From Brachypodius melanocephalos (Eukaryota; Chordata; Aves; Passeriformes; Pycnonotidae), in contig VZSR01002145.1 in NCBI GenBank assembly GCA_013398615.1, forward strand, positions 2,739,918-2,803,917: DNA of 64,000 nt, read 5' to 3'. Below are positions 1-13,800 of the stretch, one piece after another (the first letter of the stretch is position 1; each line of letters begins with the position of its first letter). Both the position numbers and the translations under genes were made by a program. Below the pieces are notes generated by a model. The model did no database searches. It was not told the origin of the DNA and worked only from the letters and a program-made list of their open reading frames with translations.

Positions 1-3000
1 AGATAAAAATTCGAAATCCGCTGTAACAAAATAATAAACAGGACAAGGGATAAAAAAACCAGATGGAGTTATCAAAGTGTTGTTTTCACACCCACGAAGA
101 AGCAGTTTGCTGAAAATGTAGAAAACTTCAGACATTCTGTTTTAAGTAATCAGTGGAGTGGTGGAAAAAACAAGATTCTGTATTTATCTGGAGAAAAATA
201 GTTCTCTGCTCCTCTCCCACATTTGTATTTGCATTTCATATATTTTGAGCAGGTAGCCAAAGAAATAATTCTGTTCTCTGAACATATTACTTAGGAAAAA
301 TTGTTTTATATGAAGCTACTCTGAATATGCAGAATAAAATGCAAAAATGTCCATTATCTGTTAGTCTACAGTGCTTTGCACATGGAAAGTTAATTTAAAT
401 GTATTTCCTGACACAGTCCTAAGTTGCATCCAAAAATAATGGGAATTAAGTGCACAGATATAACCGAGCTTTGGCTTTAAAATTCTCATTGTGCCATTAG
501 GTAATTCTTAATGAAATGGCACAAATCAGTCCTGCTAATGGCATAATGCTCTTATGTACCTGGGTAATCTGCACTGCTCAGGTATCCTGCAGCTTGTCAG
601 CTCAGGATCAGGGTGGATCTTTTGGGGAAGAGCACCCAAAAGTGGCCCTTTCCCTACAGAAGGACAGAGGTGTCTGTGCTGAAAACACCTTTCCACTGCT
701 TGGAGAAGGAAAAAAAATTGATTTTTTGACTTGTAGCGGCGATCACCTGCTTATGTAAATCAACAACAAGATGAGAGAGGGTTTGTCATCAATTCTAAAT
801 ATTCAAGGGGTAGATTGTCAGTGAATCCTCTGTGGTTTTGGCACCAAGCATCCTGCCTGCACCTACTGAACAATTGGTGCTGCTGATGGAATAACGGGCA
901 GGGAATCAACTGCTCACATCCAATAAGCACTTCTGTAAATAAGCTAATCTTTGAAAAGAGCTTCACTTCTTCACCAAAACAAAACACCAGAAAAAAAAAA
1001 AAAATCCCCCAAGGGCAGCAGACCACAGAGTTCCACATTATGGACCCAGTGACTTCTAAATTCATTCTGGAAAGAAAACCGTTTTTACTGCAGCCATCCA
1101 TCACTCACCCAGCTCAGAAACTTTTACTCCCTGCAGGGCAAAGTCTCTTCATCCTCACTTCTGTCATTCTAAACCACAGAAGGGAACAAATCACACATCT
1201 CAGACTGGGGATTTATGTCTTCTTACTCCAAATTTTTAAGTCATTTTGTGGCTGGGAATTCTGAACTCAGGGATCTGAACTGTGCTGACAGTAATGGTAG
1301 CAGTTATAAAAAAACACTGAACTCTTCCTGTACATACATTTGTATGTAAATAAATAAAAAAATCAAGCAATATTCACAGAGGTGTCATCATTGGAGTTCT
1401 AGAAAAACACTGAACTGCACTAAATTTCTGGGATTAACTTTGGTTTGTTGATTCCATGCTCTTGCAAACACCTTTTAGTAAAACTCAAAAATAAAAATAT
1501 GGATCTTAGCAGGATCAACTGTAGGACTTTCTTGTGGGAGAAACAAAACAAGTAAAGGAAAATCGTTGTGATTCTTCAAACTGAAGCATTTTCCCTCGTT
1601 TTGTGAGGATACTCACAGAAAGCCATCCTGTTTTCCAATATTCTTCAGCAACACACACAGAGCCAAGGCCTTATATATTTCAGAACATGAAAGTGCTTCA
1701 GTAAAATACTGTCACCTCTCTATTTGAGTCACTGCATCTCCAGAAATACAGTTTCAAATTCTAATTCAAATCCTGTTCAAATTCCCATTGAACATCCTGG
1801 TGGGCACCTTCACTGCCAGTTCTGAGGCAGGAGCAGAATAATTGCAACAAAGAACCTGGGAAAATGGTCCCAGAAAATGTATTTTCCTTTGGGTCAAGTG
1901 GGGGCAGGCCTTGAGAAAGCCCCAGGATGGTGTCCCTGCTGCCATCCTGTCTCTGCTTTGGGGGACAGAATTAGTTACAATCTCTGCCATAAAAGACACA
2001 ATGCGCTGATTTATCCCTAATTAAGGCTGGAGTGGAGAAACAACGTTTGATTGTTATTTACCTTTCGACATCTGTCGGCCTCTTTCAAATACAGTGATTT
2101 GAAAGGGGAGAAGAAACCTCACTAATTGCTCTCAGAGCTGTGTGAAGAGTTCAGGCTTTCTGGTTTTGGGTTTTTGTAGGGAAGAGCTGTGTTTCAGATG
2201 TAGTGTGTGTTGCTATGGTAATTATTATTTTACTGAATGGTATACATTCAGAACTGATTTCATATTGTCAGACAGCAATTAAACAGATTAGGCTGTGTAT
2301 ACTCACAGCTCCGAAATATTTCCAATTTGTTTTAAATTTTAGGGCATGTGAAAAGCACTGGTCTGGGAAGTGAAATATCAATCCAAAGGGCAGCTCCAGC
2401 TGCTCAGGTTTCCTCTTCCCTCCTGCTCTACTCACAGGCCAGGGTATTTAGGAGTGGGGACACTGCAGAACATTTTGGGGCCTCATTTCCCACTCTGTCT
2501 CTCATCTCCTGCTGCAGACTGGAAATCTCTTTCTTCCAGATGGCTGCAGCAGCAGCTCCAGTAGCTCTCCAAAATTGAACACCCTGCCTTGCATCTCCCA
2601 TTATTACCCTGCTCCTCAGAGGAAGTTTTCACTTGCTGGCCACTGAAAAAAACCTCAATAAGATAAATTATTTCCCTCTCCTGCTGTCGCTCTGCCACCA
2701 TCCAAGCTCTGAAGGCAGGTTGGCATCACTGCACCCCAGTTTGGTCCCCAGGACACCTGGACAACAGAACCAAAGCATGAAGGACTCACTCTTCACCACA
2801 AACCTTCTGACATCTGATATCCAACAAGTCCTTCAGGCTGGCAATCATTTCCAGATTCATTCCCAGATTTATCCAGCCCCCCCCACCACGTTATAGAAAC
2901 ACAAAAGAAATCAAGGAAGGAAAACAGGAAGCAACATAATTTAATTTTCCTGAGAGATTCCAAGTATCTCAGAGTAACTAGAGAGATAATATTCCCTCAG

Positions 3001-6000
3001 GACAGAAATGATGCTAAAATTGGTGTAACCAAGCCCAAGAAACCCTTTGGAATTTTATTTGCTGTGTCTTAGCTTGGCATAGGAAGAAATTATAGCAGCC
3101 AGGATAGGAAGTTAAGAAAACTCAGGCTTATGCTCAGCTTTAATACAGGTTTTCTTTGGTAAACCAATCAATTCCAGAATTACATTTTTCCTCATGCTAA
3201 GAAATAACTCAAGGCAAAATTTAATCCATGTGAGTAGGGATAGTCATGGAGATGAAAGATGGGTTTGAAAACTCTTGGATGAGAAACACTTGAAAAATGT
3301 CCAGAATTGCCAGAAAGGAAAGGAGCCGTGCAGCTTCTGAGCAAAGGATAATAATCTCCAAAAAAAAAAAGCAAATGAAGGCTCAGTTCTGTAGGCCCAT
3401 GGCTGGATATGTGCAATAATACAGGTAAAAAATAGGGTGTAGATTTAAGCTTTATGGGGACAGGCACTGAACAGCAAGAGAAATGATAAGATTATCTCAT
3501 TATCCATCTATTTTCCTGGTCATTCTCTCTCTCAAGTAAATGATTTTCATAGGTTGACATATTCCAGTTTGTGGGAGCAGGTCAGGGAGGAGACCAGGAA
3601 TGAGTCAGCAGTGGAAGGCTGATGGAAACATTAATCTTGAAGAAAGCTAAAGGATGAGAGGAAAACAGAATCATGCAAGATCAGAGAGGATATAATGGGC
3701 ACAGAGGGTCTGAAAGGTGAGCAGACTGATGGCTGCACAAGGGAACAGCAGCCTGCAGGAAGCTGCCACAGCACAGGCCGTCAACAGAGAGAAAACAAAT
3801 TGACTGAAAGAAGATAGAACCTTGAAAATTAGGATAAAAATAATTTGGATTCCAAAAGGAGACATGATTTACCCAAAGGATGTCACATCCTGGCAACGTG
3901 AGTGAAGCAATTGTACAGCATTTGCTGTTTCTCCTGGTGATAAGGAATCAACATAATCTGGGCATTTCAGACAGCTCACAAAGGAGCTGGCATCCAGTCA
4001 GGAAAGTCTTGACTTATCTTTTTGTCCCAGTTCCCAACCCTGTGAACAGTGGGGGCTTTGTGTGCCACCAGTGTATTGCTAAAATAGCCAGGTTGCTCAC
4101 AACAGCCCTCCCTCCCCAAAATCACCAAAACAAGAATGGCTTTTTTATGTCTTTTGGATCAAGCTGTCATGTCTGTAAAATACAGACATGCTGGGTTATC
4201 CCTGACATATGGTCAGCATAATTTGAGTTATTTTCTTAAATACAACCTTCTCTTTAGGCAAATTTACTGTGCAAGAGCTATGGAGGGGAAAATGATGCAA
4301 AATGAATCAGTATTCAGTTTCAAGGGAGATTATAATACATATTTAATTTCAATAGATACTGAAACTCTCTGTTGGGTTTAATATTCAGGCTAATTATGAC
4401 TAAACCAAAATGGTGATTCTTTCCCTTTCCTGTGTGTTTGAGAAAATTTGGGTTTGTCTGAAGAGAACAGGGATGTACAGACAAGGTCATTCACCTTCAG
4501 CTGCAGAAAGAGCTCGAAGAAAGAAGCTGAACTGTAATTTCTGCCTCTGGAAAGGAATGCAAATGGTTAACTGGTGCCAGGATTCCACAATATGAGTTTA
4601 GGAAAGCTCATAATCCTCAGCTTTCCGAAAGGGCCACCACATTAAAGGCAGTGGTGAAGGAACAGATCATTCTTTAAGGCCACGCTGGCTGCTGAAGCGA
4701 TTGTCACAGCAGTGTCCCCAACTTTCTCCTTAAAATGGTTCTAACAACATCCCTCAGCCCTTGCTGAGTTAACTTGCAGTTAAGCACGTGTGAGGCTGAG
4801 CTCAAAGTTATTTTAGGAGCCAACTGGAAAGGATATTCAGCCTTTTTAAAAATGGAATTGTTTTCTCTGGTTTAAGACTGTTTCCATGGAGAGACCACAG
4901 CAGATGAACATCTTTAGGCCAAGTGCTTTGCTGCAGGCTTATCTGAATGGAAGCACCACAGGAGGAAGGATAATTGAGGCCAGTTGTTTAAAATTCATGG
5001 GCTTCCTCCTATACTGAACTCAGGAGCAATTTATTTTCATTATTTCGATCTGTTAAGCATTTAAAAGTTAAACAGTGCTATACACACCTTCTCTTAAGTG
5101 ACATATCTTGATATAATATTTGCTCAGGATGGAATGAACTTAGTGGCAACAGTGTCACGCTGCTGGGTGAGGGTGACAAAGTGGCAGGAAAATCACACTG
5201 TGGATTAATGTAAAGGGATGCATGAGGGGAAGAAACCTCCATCCTAAATTCACACACAAACAAGTGGGCTCTGAACAGACTATTGCCTCTTGGGAGAAGC
5301 ATTCTTCTAAGTTATAATGAATAGGTCTATTAAAAAGGCAGTTTACTCTTCACTAAAGGAAAATAAAGGCAATAGAGTGGTGGTAGTTACTGGAAACAGG
5401 GATGTTGTTATCCTGCTTTATAAACCCTGCGTGAATATTGGCTCAGATTGGGATCTCAGTCCAGCTTCTCTCCTTACAACTTCCCCTCCCAGCACAGACA
5501 AACAAGAAAAAGTACACAGAAGGCAATAAAAACCCATAAAAGGAATAGAACATCTGCTCTTGGAGGAAGAACTAAGAGTTTATATTGTTTAAAAAGTAAA
5601 TATAGTGGATATGCTGGGTGCTCTTGCACGCCTTCGCAAGGCAAAGCCAAAATCCAACCTTTCCCTTCAAAAAATGCTAATTGGAATTTGGCAGAAGCAA
5701 GTTTTGGGATCGAGGAGCTAATGTTTAAACTTGAGAGACTGACAAAGATTTACTTAAGTCTTGAGAACATTTTCAGAGCTTAAAAATGCAGTTTCCATCC
5801 TCTGTGCTCACCCCATCACATGAATTGCTGGTTTAATCTGTGTTTCACCAGTGCAATAATTCAGGTTCAGGCTCCCTCTCTCAGGAATGGGGGTGGGGAT
5901 GCCATGGGCCTTTTCCAGTCAGGAATGTTATGGGATGCAAACACTGCAGGCAGCACAGAACTCAGCACAATTCAGTGTAAATGTTTCCATTCCATGGTCA

Positions 6001-7654
6001 CATCCCAGGAAAATTAGGGTCAAACCACTCAGATATAGTTCCAGTTTTTGCTGATGGAAAAGGATCACCTGATCTACCCTAAAATCCAGCAGAAGAGCCC
6101 TCACTTGTTTATTGCATGGAGTTGTTTGTCCTGTGTCTGGGCCAGGAGGGCACCTGCACACTTCTCCCAGGACAGAAGGGTCATTAAAAACCTGAATGGA
6201 AGAAGAAGGACAGGAAGAAAATTTCCTCTGGCAAGTCAGGATGTCGCCACTTGCTCTGGCTTTGCTGCTCATGATAAATGTGAGTGTCAGGCTCTCAGAG
6301 CTGAGTCCCAAATCAGACAAGCTGGATCTCAGAAGGCAGTGGCTGAATCTGAGAACATTTTCTAGAGCTAAAGAAATTCCATTTAATAGCAGAACATTTA
6401 CCTTTGACATCAGAACCTCTGTATACACGAGAGGAACAATTTACGATTGACATTTTCCACAGCAATACTCTGTTCCATTACAAATGCATCATGTTCTTTC
6501 CGTTCTTATGCATGAAGAATAATGACCTTAAAAGTAACATTTCAATTTACAGGAAATTTTAACTAGCACAATCATCATCCCCAAAGGAATATGATATTGA
6601 AATATTATTCTCTTGAACTTTGCAAAACACGGGGAGATATCAACACAAATAACAAACCTTTCACTGATTTAAGGCACGGATACTGTGGTGAGGTATTTTT
6701 GCAAGGAAAAGTTAATTTGCTCTTCTCTGCACAAATAATATTGATAGTTAACAGACAGTCCATATTCACTGACTCAGACCAAATTTACTGAGATGAACAG
6801 GGGTGCAGAGAAGCAAAATTATCAGATTTTGCCTGGGTTTCTTCGACCTGCATTTCTGGGACTAATGAGAAACTATCTCATTAAGATGCAAACAAGCAGC
6901 CCATGTGAAAGGAATTCCAGCCCTCCAATTGCCTTTGTAATTTCCTGTACTATGACAAACATTTCTAAACACGGGCAGACATTTTCAAACCATTAAGTGC
7001 AGATTTTCCGATATTTTTAGGTCTAGATCCCTGGTTTACTGTCAATATACACTATGATATGTATGTATAGGAACCCTTCCCTTTTCCTACAGAACAGAAA
7101 CCAGTTCTGTAGCCAACATGGGTTAATGAAACAAGGACAGTGATGAGCCACAAAAGTCCTGTCAGCCACAACTCCGTAAACAAAATATGTCAGCAGAAGA
7201 AAAATGGAAATGTTCATGCATTTTCCTTCTTGAAATTCAGAATCTGATTCTGCTGTTTGATTGCTTCTCTGGGGATAAACTCAAAAACCAGACAGGCTTG
7301 CTTTGTCATGTTTCTCCTCTGGAGAATTTTGCAAAAGAACCTATTTGCACCAGTGAAAAAATTGGAATCAACAGCGACACGCTCAGCTGGTTCCTCCCTC
7401 CAAGACAAGTGAAACAAGAAGATTTTGTATCTTTTATCCAACCGAAGCCATTGCCCCCAATGGATTTTACACATTCACAAATATATTTATGATGCCTCAT
7501 TAGCCTGGCATGATGAATAAACTCCATCAATCAACATTTATTTTACTAGATTTAACTGCTATTACCCTCGAGTTGAAAAGGAAATGAAGAAAAATGTAGG
7601 CTTGTAGGAGTCATTCGCCCAAGGGCTTTGTTAAGGATGAAGATGGAAAAAAAG

Positions 7655-7840
7655 GAATACAATCATTTAGGTTGGAAAAGACTTTAAAGATTGAGTCCAA
7701 CTGTTCTCCAACACTGCCAAGGCCACCACTAACCCATGTCCCCAAGTGTCACATCTACATGGCTTTTAAATCCCTCCAGGGACAGTGACTCAGCCACTTC
7801 CCTGGGCAGCCTGTGCCAATGCTTGATAACCCTTTTGTTC
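7655..7840 (-). repeat. CR1 LINE 3'-end fragment
   Basis: The sequence reads as the reverse complement of the conserved 3' part of avian CR1. It carries the hallmark phrases for 'ggttggaaaagactttaaag', 'ccaaggccaccactaaccc' and 'cctgggcagcctgtgccaat'. It is a 5'-truncated, non-coding fossil within PPM1E intron 1. The ends are approximate. Confidence 0.85.
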
Positions 7841-10800
7841 TGTTTTTCTGTTTTGATCAGGGAACAAGAATTACTCATCTGCTGTAATTATTCTTGTTAA
7901 CAACTGTACCTTCCAGCAGGGTAAGGGCAGAAGGTGCTGTGCCCCTCAATAAGAATCTCCAAAGTTAATGGGAGCTGCATCAAGAGAGCTGAAAGCGATG
8001 ATCTTCTGCTCCCTTGGGAAGGAACTGAGATGACAGGAGTTGGTGATGTTGTTGTTCTTCGTGTGCCACTGTCACTGCCACGTAAATCACCAGCAGAACT
8101 GCCAGTGGTGTGAAATTTTAGACGAGCACTGACTGGGGAAGGGGAGCAGGAGCCCTGAGCTCAACCCTGGTACTGCAGCTGGCAGAAATTGTGCTGAGAT
8201 TTAGCACAGGGCTTGGGTTTCAGCAGTGAAACCACAGCCTCAATCAGTCCTAAATTAAAATACATTTATTTCCAGAGCTTGTGCATGCACATGTCTGTGT
8301 GTGTTTGCCTTTAAAGATAAACCAGCAAGCAGACAGATGTTGATTCACGGAGAGTTAGAATTAAAATAGCCTCCTTGCTGATTACACCATTCAGCAGAGG
8401 CTGTTTTGTCCTATTTGATGTTATTTTTTTCATTGCTGAATGCTACAACATTGTCTCATCTCCAACGTCCTTTAACACCATGTTCATAATGCCACAAAGG
8501 TACTAATTGACCGGAACATTCCAGTGTGTGCATTAAGACTTCCATCATGCAAAAATAGCAACATAAATAGCTGGGTCTGCCTGTGCTATCTATCTGTAGG
8601 TAGATAGCTATAATCCCCAAATCTCTCTATATCCCAATCCCTCTGTCTTATCTCCAAAACAATACTGAAAAAACCCACAACAAACTAGGTTTATAATATG
8701 CCACATTAAAAGCTCAGCAGAATTTCATTAAACAGCTACATTTGCTTTGTTCGAGATTACAACCACAGATCTCCCTCTTTTTGGCAATCCATAACCCAAG
8801 ATATTTGGCACTCTATCAACAACTCCAGCCTTGGAAGGATTATAGATGTGCTGACAGTTAAAGGGAGCTAGAGTTCCCTGCCTCAGATAGATAAGTAGCA
8901 TGTACTCTTTGATAAGTGCTATCAGAGCCCCACTCTGACAGGAATTCCTCCACCATGCCACTAAATCTTGCACCGTGAAGCTCATTAAAGGCGCTGCCAT
9001 TTGTCCCAGCAGAGCCTGAACTCCCCTGTCACCAGGAAATATATTCCATTTCTTTTCCCAATTACGTACACACTGCTTTATATTCCAGATTCAGAATATG
9101 TTCAGGGGGCTGGGAGAGGGGGGAAGAAGGAAGGCTTTTGTAGGAGCACACAGATCCAGCCCCTGTGCTTAATCTGGTGAGCTATAAGACAAAGCTGTCT
9201 GATGGCTTTGTGTCAGAGGAATGAGCTGAGAAGCACAACACAAATTCCACAGTTTGTAAACATTTCATTCCCATCGTTTGTGCAGGGTTGCTCTGTTGAA
9301 ATGAGGAGTTTCTGGAGAAAGCCTGCAGTTGGGAGGGAGGGTAAATCTCAGCTCTTTAGTCGCAGCGATTCCGCCCCGTGCCAGGTTTTTACAACATCAT
9401 TTCCCACACACGGAGCACGAGGATCTCAGCCAGCTCCATTCAGGAGCAGCACATCTAAGTTGAGCGAACATTTTTTTTCCTACAGGAATAGCACGATGAT
9501 AGGTTCTGCAGAATGTGGTCAGACTTGTGCTCACTTCACTGGATGCTACACCATTACGAAATCCATTCTGAAATCTCTTCTTGCCTTCGAGATAATTGGG
9601 GAAAAACCAGAGCTCCAGCAGCAAAAGCCTGGCTGTATGTGTAATGAAGATCTAGGATCAAACATCTCAACGGATTCTCTTAAAATAAGTGTATTATAAT
9701 TTCCTAGATTATTACCTGCCAAAGCTCAGTGGGTGGGCTCTGAAGGCCTACGCTGTCAGGAATCCCAGGTTCTTAGAATCCTGTCATATCTGTCTGCATC
9801 CACCCCCTCAGTGTTTCCAGTTTCCCTTCTTCTGCTTCTCAAAGTAATTCCCTTGGTAGCTGTCACATTAAGATATTGGGATACAGCCTTCCCACTGCAC
9901 TTTTGGATTCCAGCTGAACCTGATTGCCAACTTCACTAACAGAAAGTGAGTACAACCTCCTCCAGTGCCTTGGGATTAATTTGCCTTGAGCTAATGGAAG
10001 TCAATTTCTAATTTCAACCCTTAATTGTGATCAATAGGGCTTGAATGAAACTTATCCAGACAAACAGGAAGAGAACTGATAGGCAGAATCCATATCCAAT
10101 GTGGCCATTTAGGATTATGTACTGGCCAGTTTGGATTCTTCAGGTTTAGACATTTTTCAGGAACAGGGAGATGACAGCTCAGAGTTATCACAGGAGCAAA
10201 TCCAGTGAAGTTAAAGAGCACTGTAAATAGGTTTAGAGTCCCACAGGTTATCACTGGTTTTTACATAAACTGACATTCCATGAGCTGTCTCACACACTTT
10301 ATTGGGAGAGGTCTGTTCCCTGCAGGTGGAAAGGCCTAAATCCTGACCGAGCCATCATCTCTGACTCTTCACTCCCTCACTTTTACTCTAAATCACCTTA
10401 GAGCATGGACAGCTTATTTCAGATCCTGTGGCATTCTCTGAGACACAACGGAGAGGAAAACGTCCCAGTTCTCCGGCATTCTTAATTCAAAACAAAAAAC
10501 CCACCCCAAGACCTTACACATACACACATTAACACATCATTTAACCAGTTCTCTATTTTTAATGAGCTCCCATTCGGGCCATTTTGAACTCAGAAAACTC
10601 ATTTAATCTTACTGGTGGCTCGCGGGCAAGCTCGTTGGCTAGAGATAAAAGCTGTTCTAGACAGGGCTGTGCATTTGTGTGCTTTTATCCCCCTTATTAT
10701 TGAACATCACGGCCAATATTTTGCAGAGACAAAACAAACAGAACAATATTTTCAAGCCTGATATCAAGGGCAACACTCCCCAAAGTGCTTTGTTTGTGCT

Positions 10801-13800
10801 GCCGTTTTTCAGGAACTTTCCCAGTTTGTTGTTCCCACCAGCGTTATGATGAGGGCAACAATTTTAGACACTTGAGTGTAAAATTTCCTTATCATGTCAC
10901 TTCCCCTTGCTCAGAGTGAGACTGGCAGCTTGTATTTGCTACTCATACTCACAGTAGTAGTCTGTCCTCTTTTCACAGATAGTACTACAATGGTTTTATA
11001 ACTACACACAGAGAGCAGCAGTAAAAATGTCAGTAAAATTAATCAGCCTTGCATCTGTGTTAAAAATCCTGCCTTATCGTGCATATATTTTGGTTTTTCT
11101 CGGATTGTGGTTACAACAAATGAATAATGAGCATTTGCAAGCAAATGCAGAGAGAGGCATCATCCTCATACAATTGACTGTGTTCACACAACAGAGATGT
11201 GTAAACTATCTTTGGATCCAGGAGGTGGAAAAGAACAGATGAATTTGTGGAGCAGAATAATACTTGTGGGATGTTTTCTTCTGCAGGATATCCCAGCACG
11301 TGGGCTGGAACATGGAATTGGGGGAGTTACAAAGATACTTAATACACTATATAAATATACTTACTACTGCAAAATTCTTATTTTGATATGAGGTTAACAC
11401 ATCACTGCACGCTTCAGTTCTGCCAGCTACCAGCAGAAAACCAGATCCCTTACGAAAGAGGAGGAACAAATTTAGTAATTACCAATTTCTCTGACCAATC
11501 CCATCCAAATTGGTGTAAGTTCATCAGCAGCACATTCAGGGGTAACTTGCCATGTCAGTGTCCTTCTGTTTGTTATGAGATTTCTGAAATATGAGGAATT
11601 CTTATTTCCAATGTATAAAACGATAATAGGGAGAGGTGGAGAATGATATATTTATCTTCTCAAGCTACTCCTGGAAACATAAAGCATCTGTAGCTGGTTA
11701 GACCACAGAAACACTGGATGAACAAGACAATTTGGACCATCTATTTACCTTGTCAGACTTCCTTCGCCATGGAAGAAACACTTAACACTGGCAAAAGAGA
11801 ATGGTGAAACTTGAGAAAGATGACCATTCTATAAATCCATAGTCATGATATTTCAGCTGTTACCCTACAGCAACATCATTGGATAAATAAGGGAGAATGG
11901 TTGGGTAAAAGGTGCAGTTTTCCCCAAGGAATCACACAGAATATCCAATTTTTCACCGTGCTGACGGAGGAGTGCTGGAGTTTGTATCGATTTCAGCTGT
12001 CCAGCCTCTAACTGGAACTGATTGGGTGATTAGGTGCAATCAGCGTTTTACTGGGAGGTTCAAACACAGCCTGTTTACAGAAGGTAACTGAAGTGATCAT
12101 CCTGGCAATTCCTTTTAATTGTTTGAGCTGATCCAATGCTTCAGGTCTAATTACTCTCACAATTTTATTTTTAAAATTATTTTCAATTGATACTGTGTCT
12201 ATTACATTTTCTCATTCTGCCCTTTTCTTCTCAAAGAGTTAAGTGGTGACTGCTGTGTCTGCTGAAAAACAATCCCACTAAAATTTCAGATTATTTTTAG
12301 GGAGTTTCCAAGCTCCTTGATTGCAGAATAGAAGTCTAAAATGTTTCCAAGTACATTTTTCAAAAGCAATCTCAACACCCAGAGTTTCTTCTCAATTATT
12401 TTAAATTTACATCAATTGGATCATTTTGAGCTAAGTTGTGATACAATGATTACTCGGTTTGGCAGCGCTTTCTAATTCTCCATTTCTTTTGCATATTCTT
12501 GTTTTAGGAATTTTTATGGCATTTAGAAAAGCCATTTTTATATGGGACTTTTCTAGAGGCACAAGGAAAGCTCCTGTCAAACAAGATTCCCAACTGGATT
12601 TGTATTTGTAGCAGCAGCACAGTATAATTATAATTTAATTTATAACTACAGAAATGAAAACTTTGTCATGGAACAGGCAGAAGGTGGGGAGAAAAGATCA
12701 AGAATGAAAAGGATTTTTTTAAGTGGAGAAGAGTTTTTGGATGTTAAGTTTTAAACCAAAAGTGACTTGCTCTTTTTTCCCTCTATAAATTTTTCCAACC
12801 TCCTGCCCTGCTTTATGTATTTATCCTTCCTTTTTCCTAGAAAAGTAAACAAATCATCTTCCTTAAAATAAAGGATAAATATAGAGTAAATTAATTAACA
12901 CAGTTCTGAGACATAAGGGTTTATGAAACTGGAGGATGTGTTAGTTTATTCTTGGATTTAAAAGCAGCAATTTTTGAGGGTCATATCCTGTGCCTTTTTA
13001 TGTAGCCCAAACTTCCTTTGACAGAACTTGGAAGTCCTTGACATGCAAAAAATGCGGATTAACCTCCACACACACACCGCGGCATTTCCCTGGAACTTCC
13101 CGGGTTTATTGTTGCTGCCAGGATCACTACCAGGGTTTAACACCTCTGAATGTTTTCTGTTCTGTCTGCCAGACAGCCACGGGCAAAACGAACACTGTCA
13201 CACCTCGTACAGCACCGAAAGGAGACAGTTGAATTATTTTATCGGTCTTTCCAAAAAACCTTTGAGTGCAGCCTAAAACAGCTCCCTGAAAAGCATCTGG
13301 AGCTGGTAGCAGGATATTAATAGCAAACCCCCACGACAGCAAGAGCATGAGAAAGCACCAGGTCCTTCTGTAAATTAAAGTAACAGCACAGCCCCGATAC
13401 CTCGCAGGGATGTCAAAGTACAAACCCAGCTCTGTGTAACCAACTTCAGCACAGGAACTCAGCCAGGATAAAAAAAATAATTGAGGAGTTTCTCGATTTT
13501 GCAAACCACTTTCACAGACTGACAGTGATTCTGTAAGGAATGAATGGGTGGGTCACTTAAGTTTGTGGTATTATTTAACTCTTTCTTCCTCTTCCTGTTT
13601 TATCCTTTCATACTACCCTAGTGAGCCAGGTTTCATATCTTTACAAACATAAAGCAGACTTCCCCAAAGTGCTTCCCTTCTTCTTTCTGTACTTCCTCAA
13701 CAGATGTTCTTTGTTATCTCTATTTCAGAAAAATAAAAAATACTACCCACCCCACAAGGTGTAAATTCCAGATTTAATATTTTGGGTTACAACCTTTGTT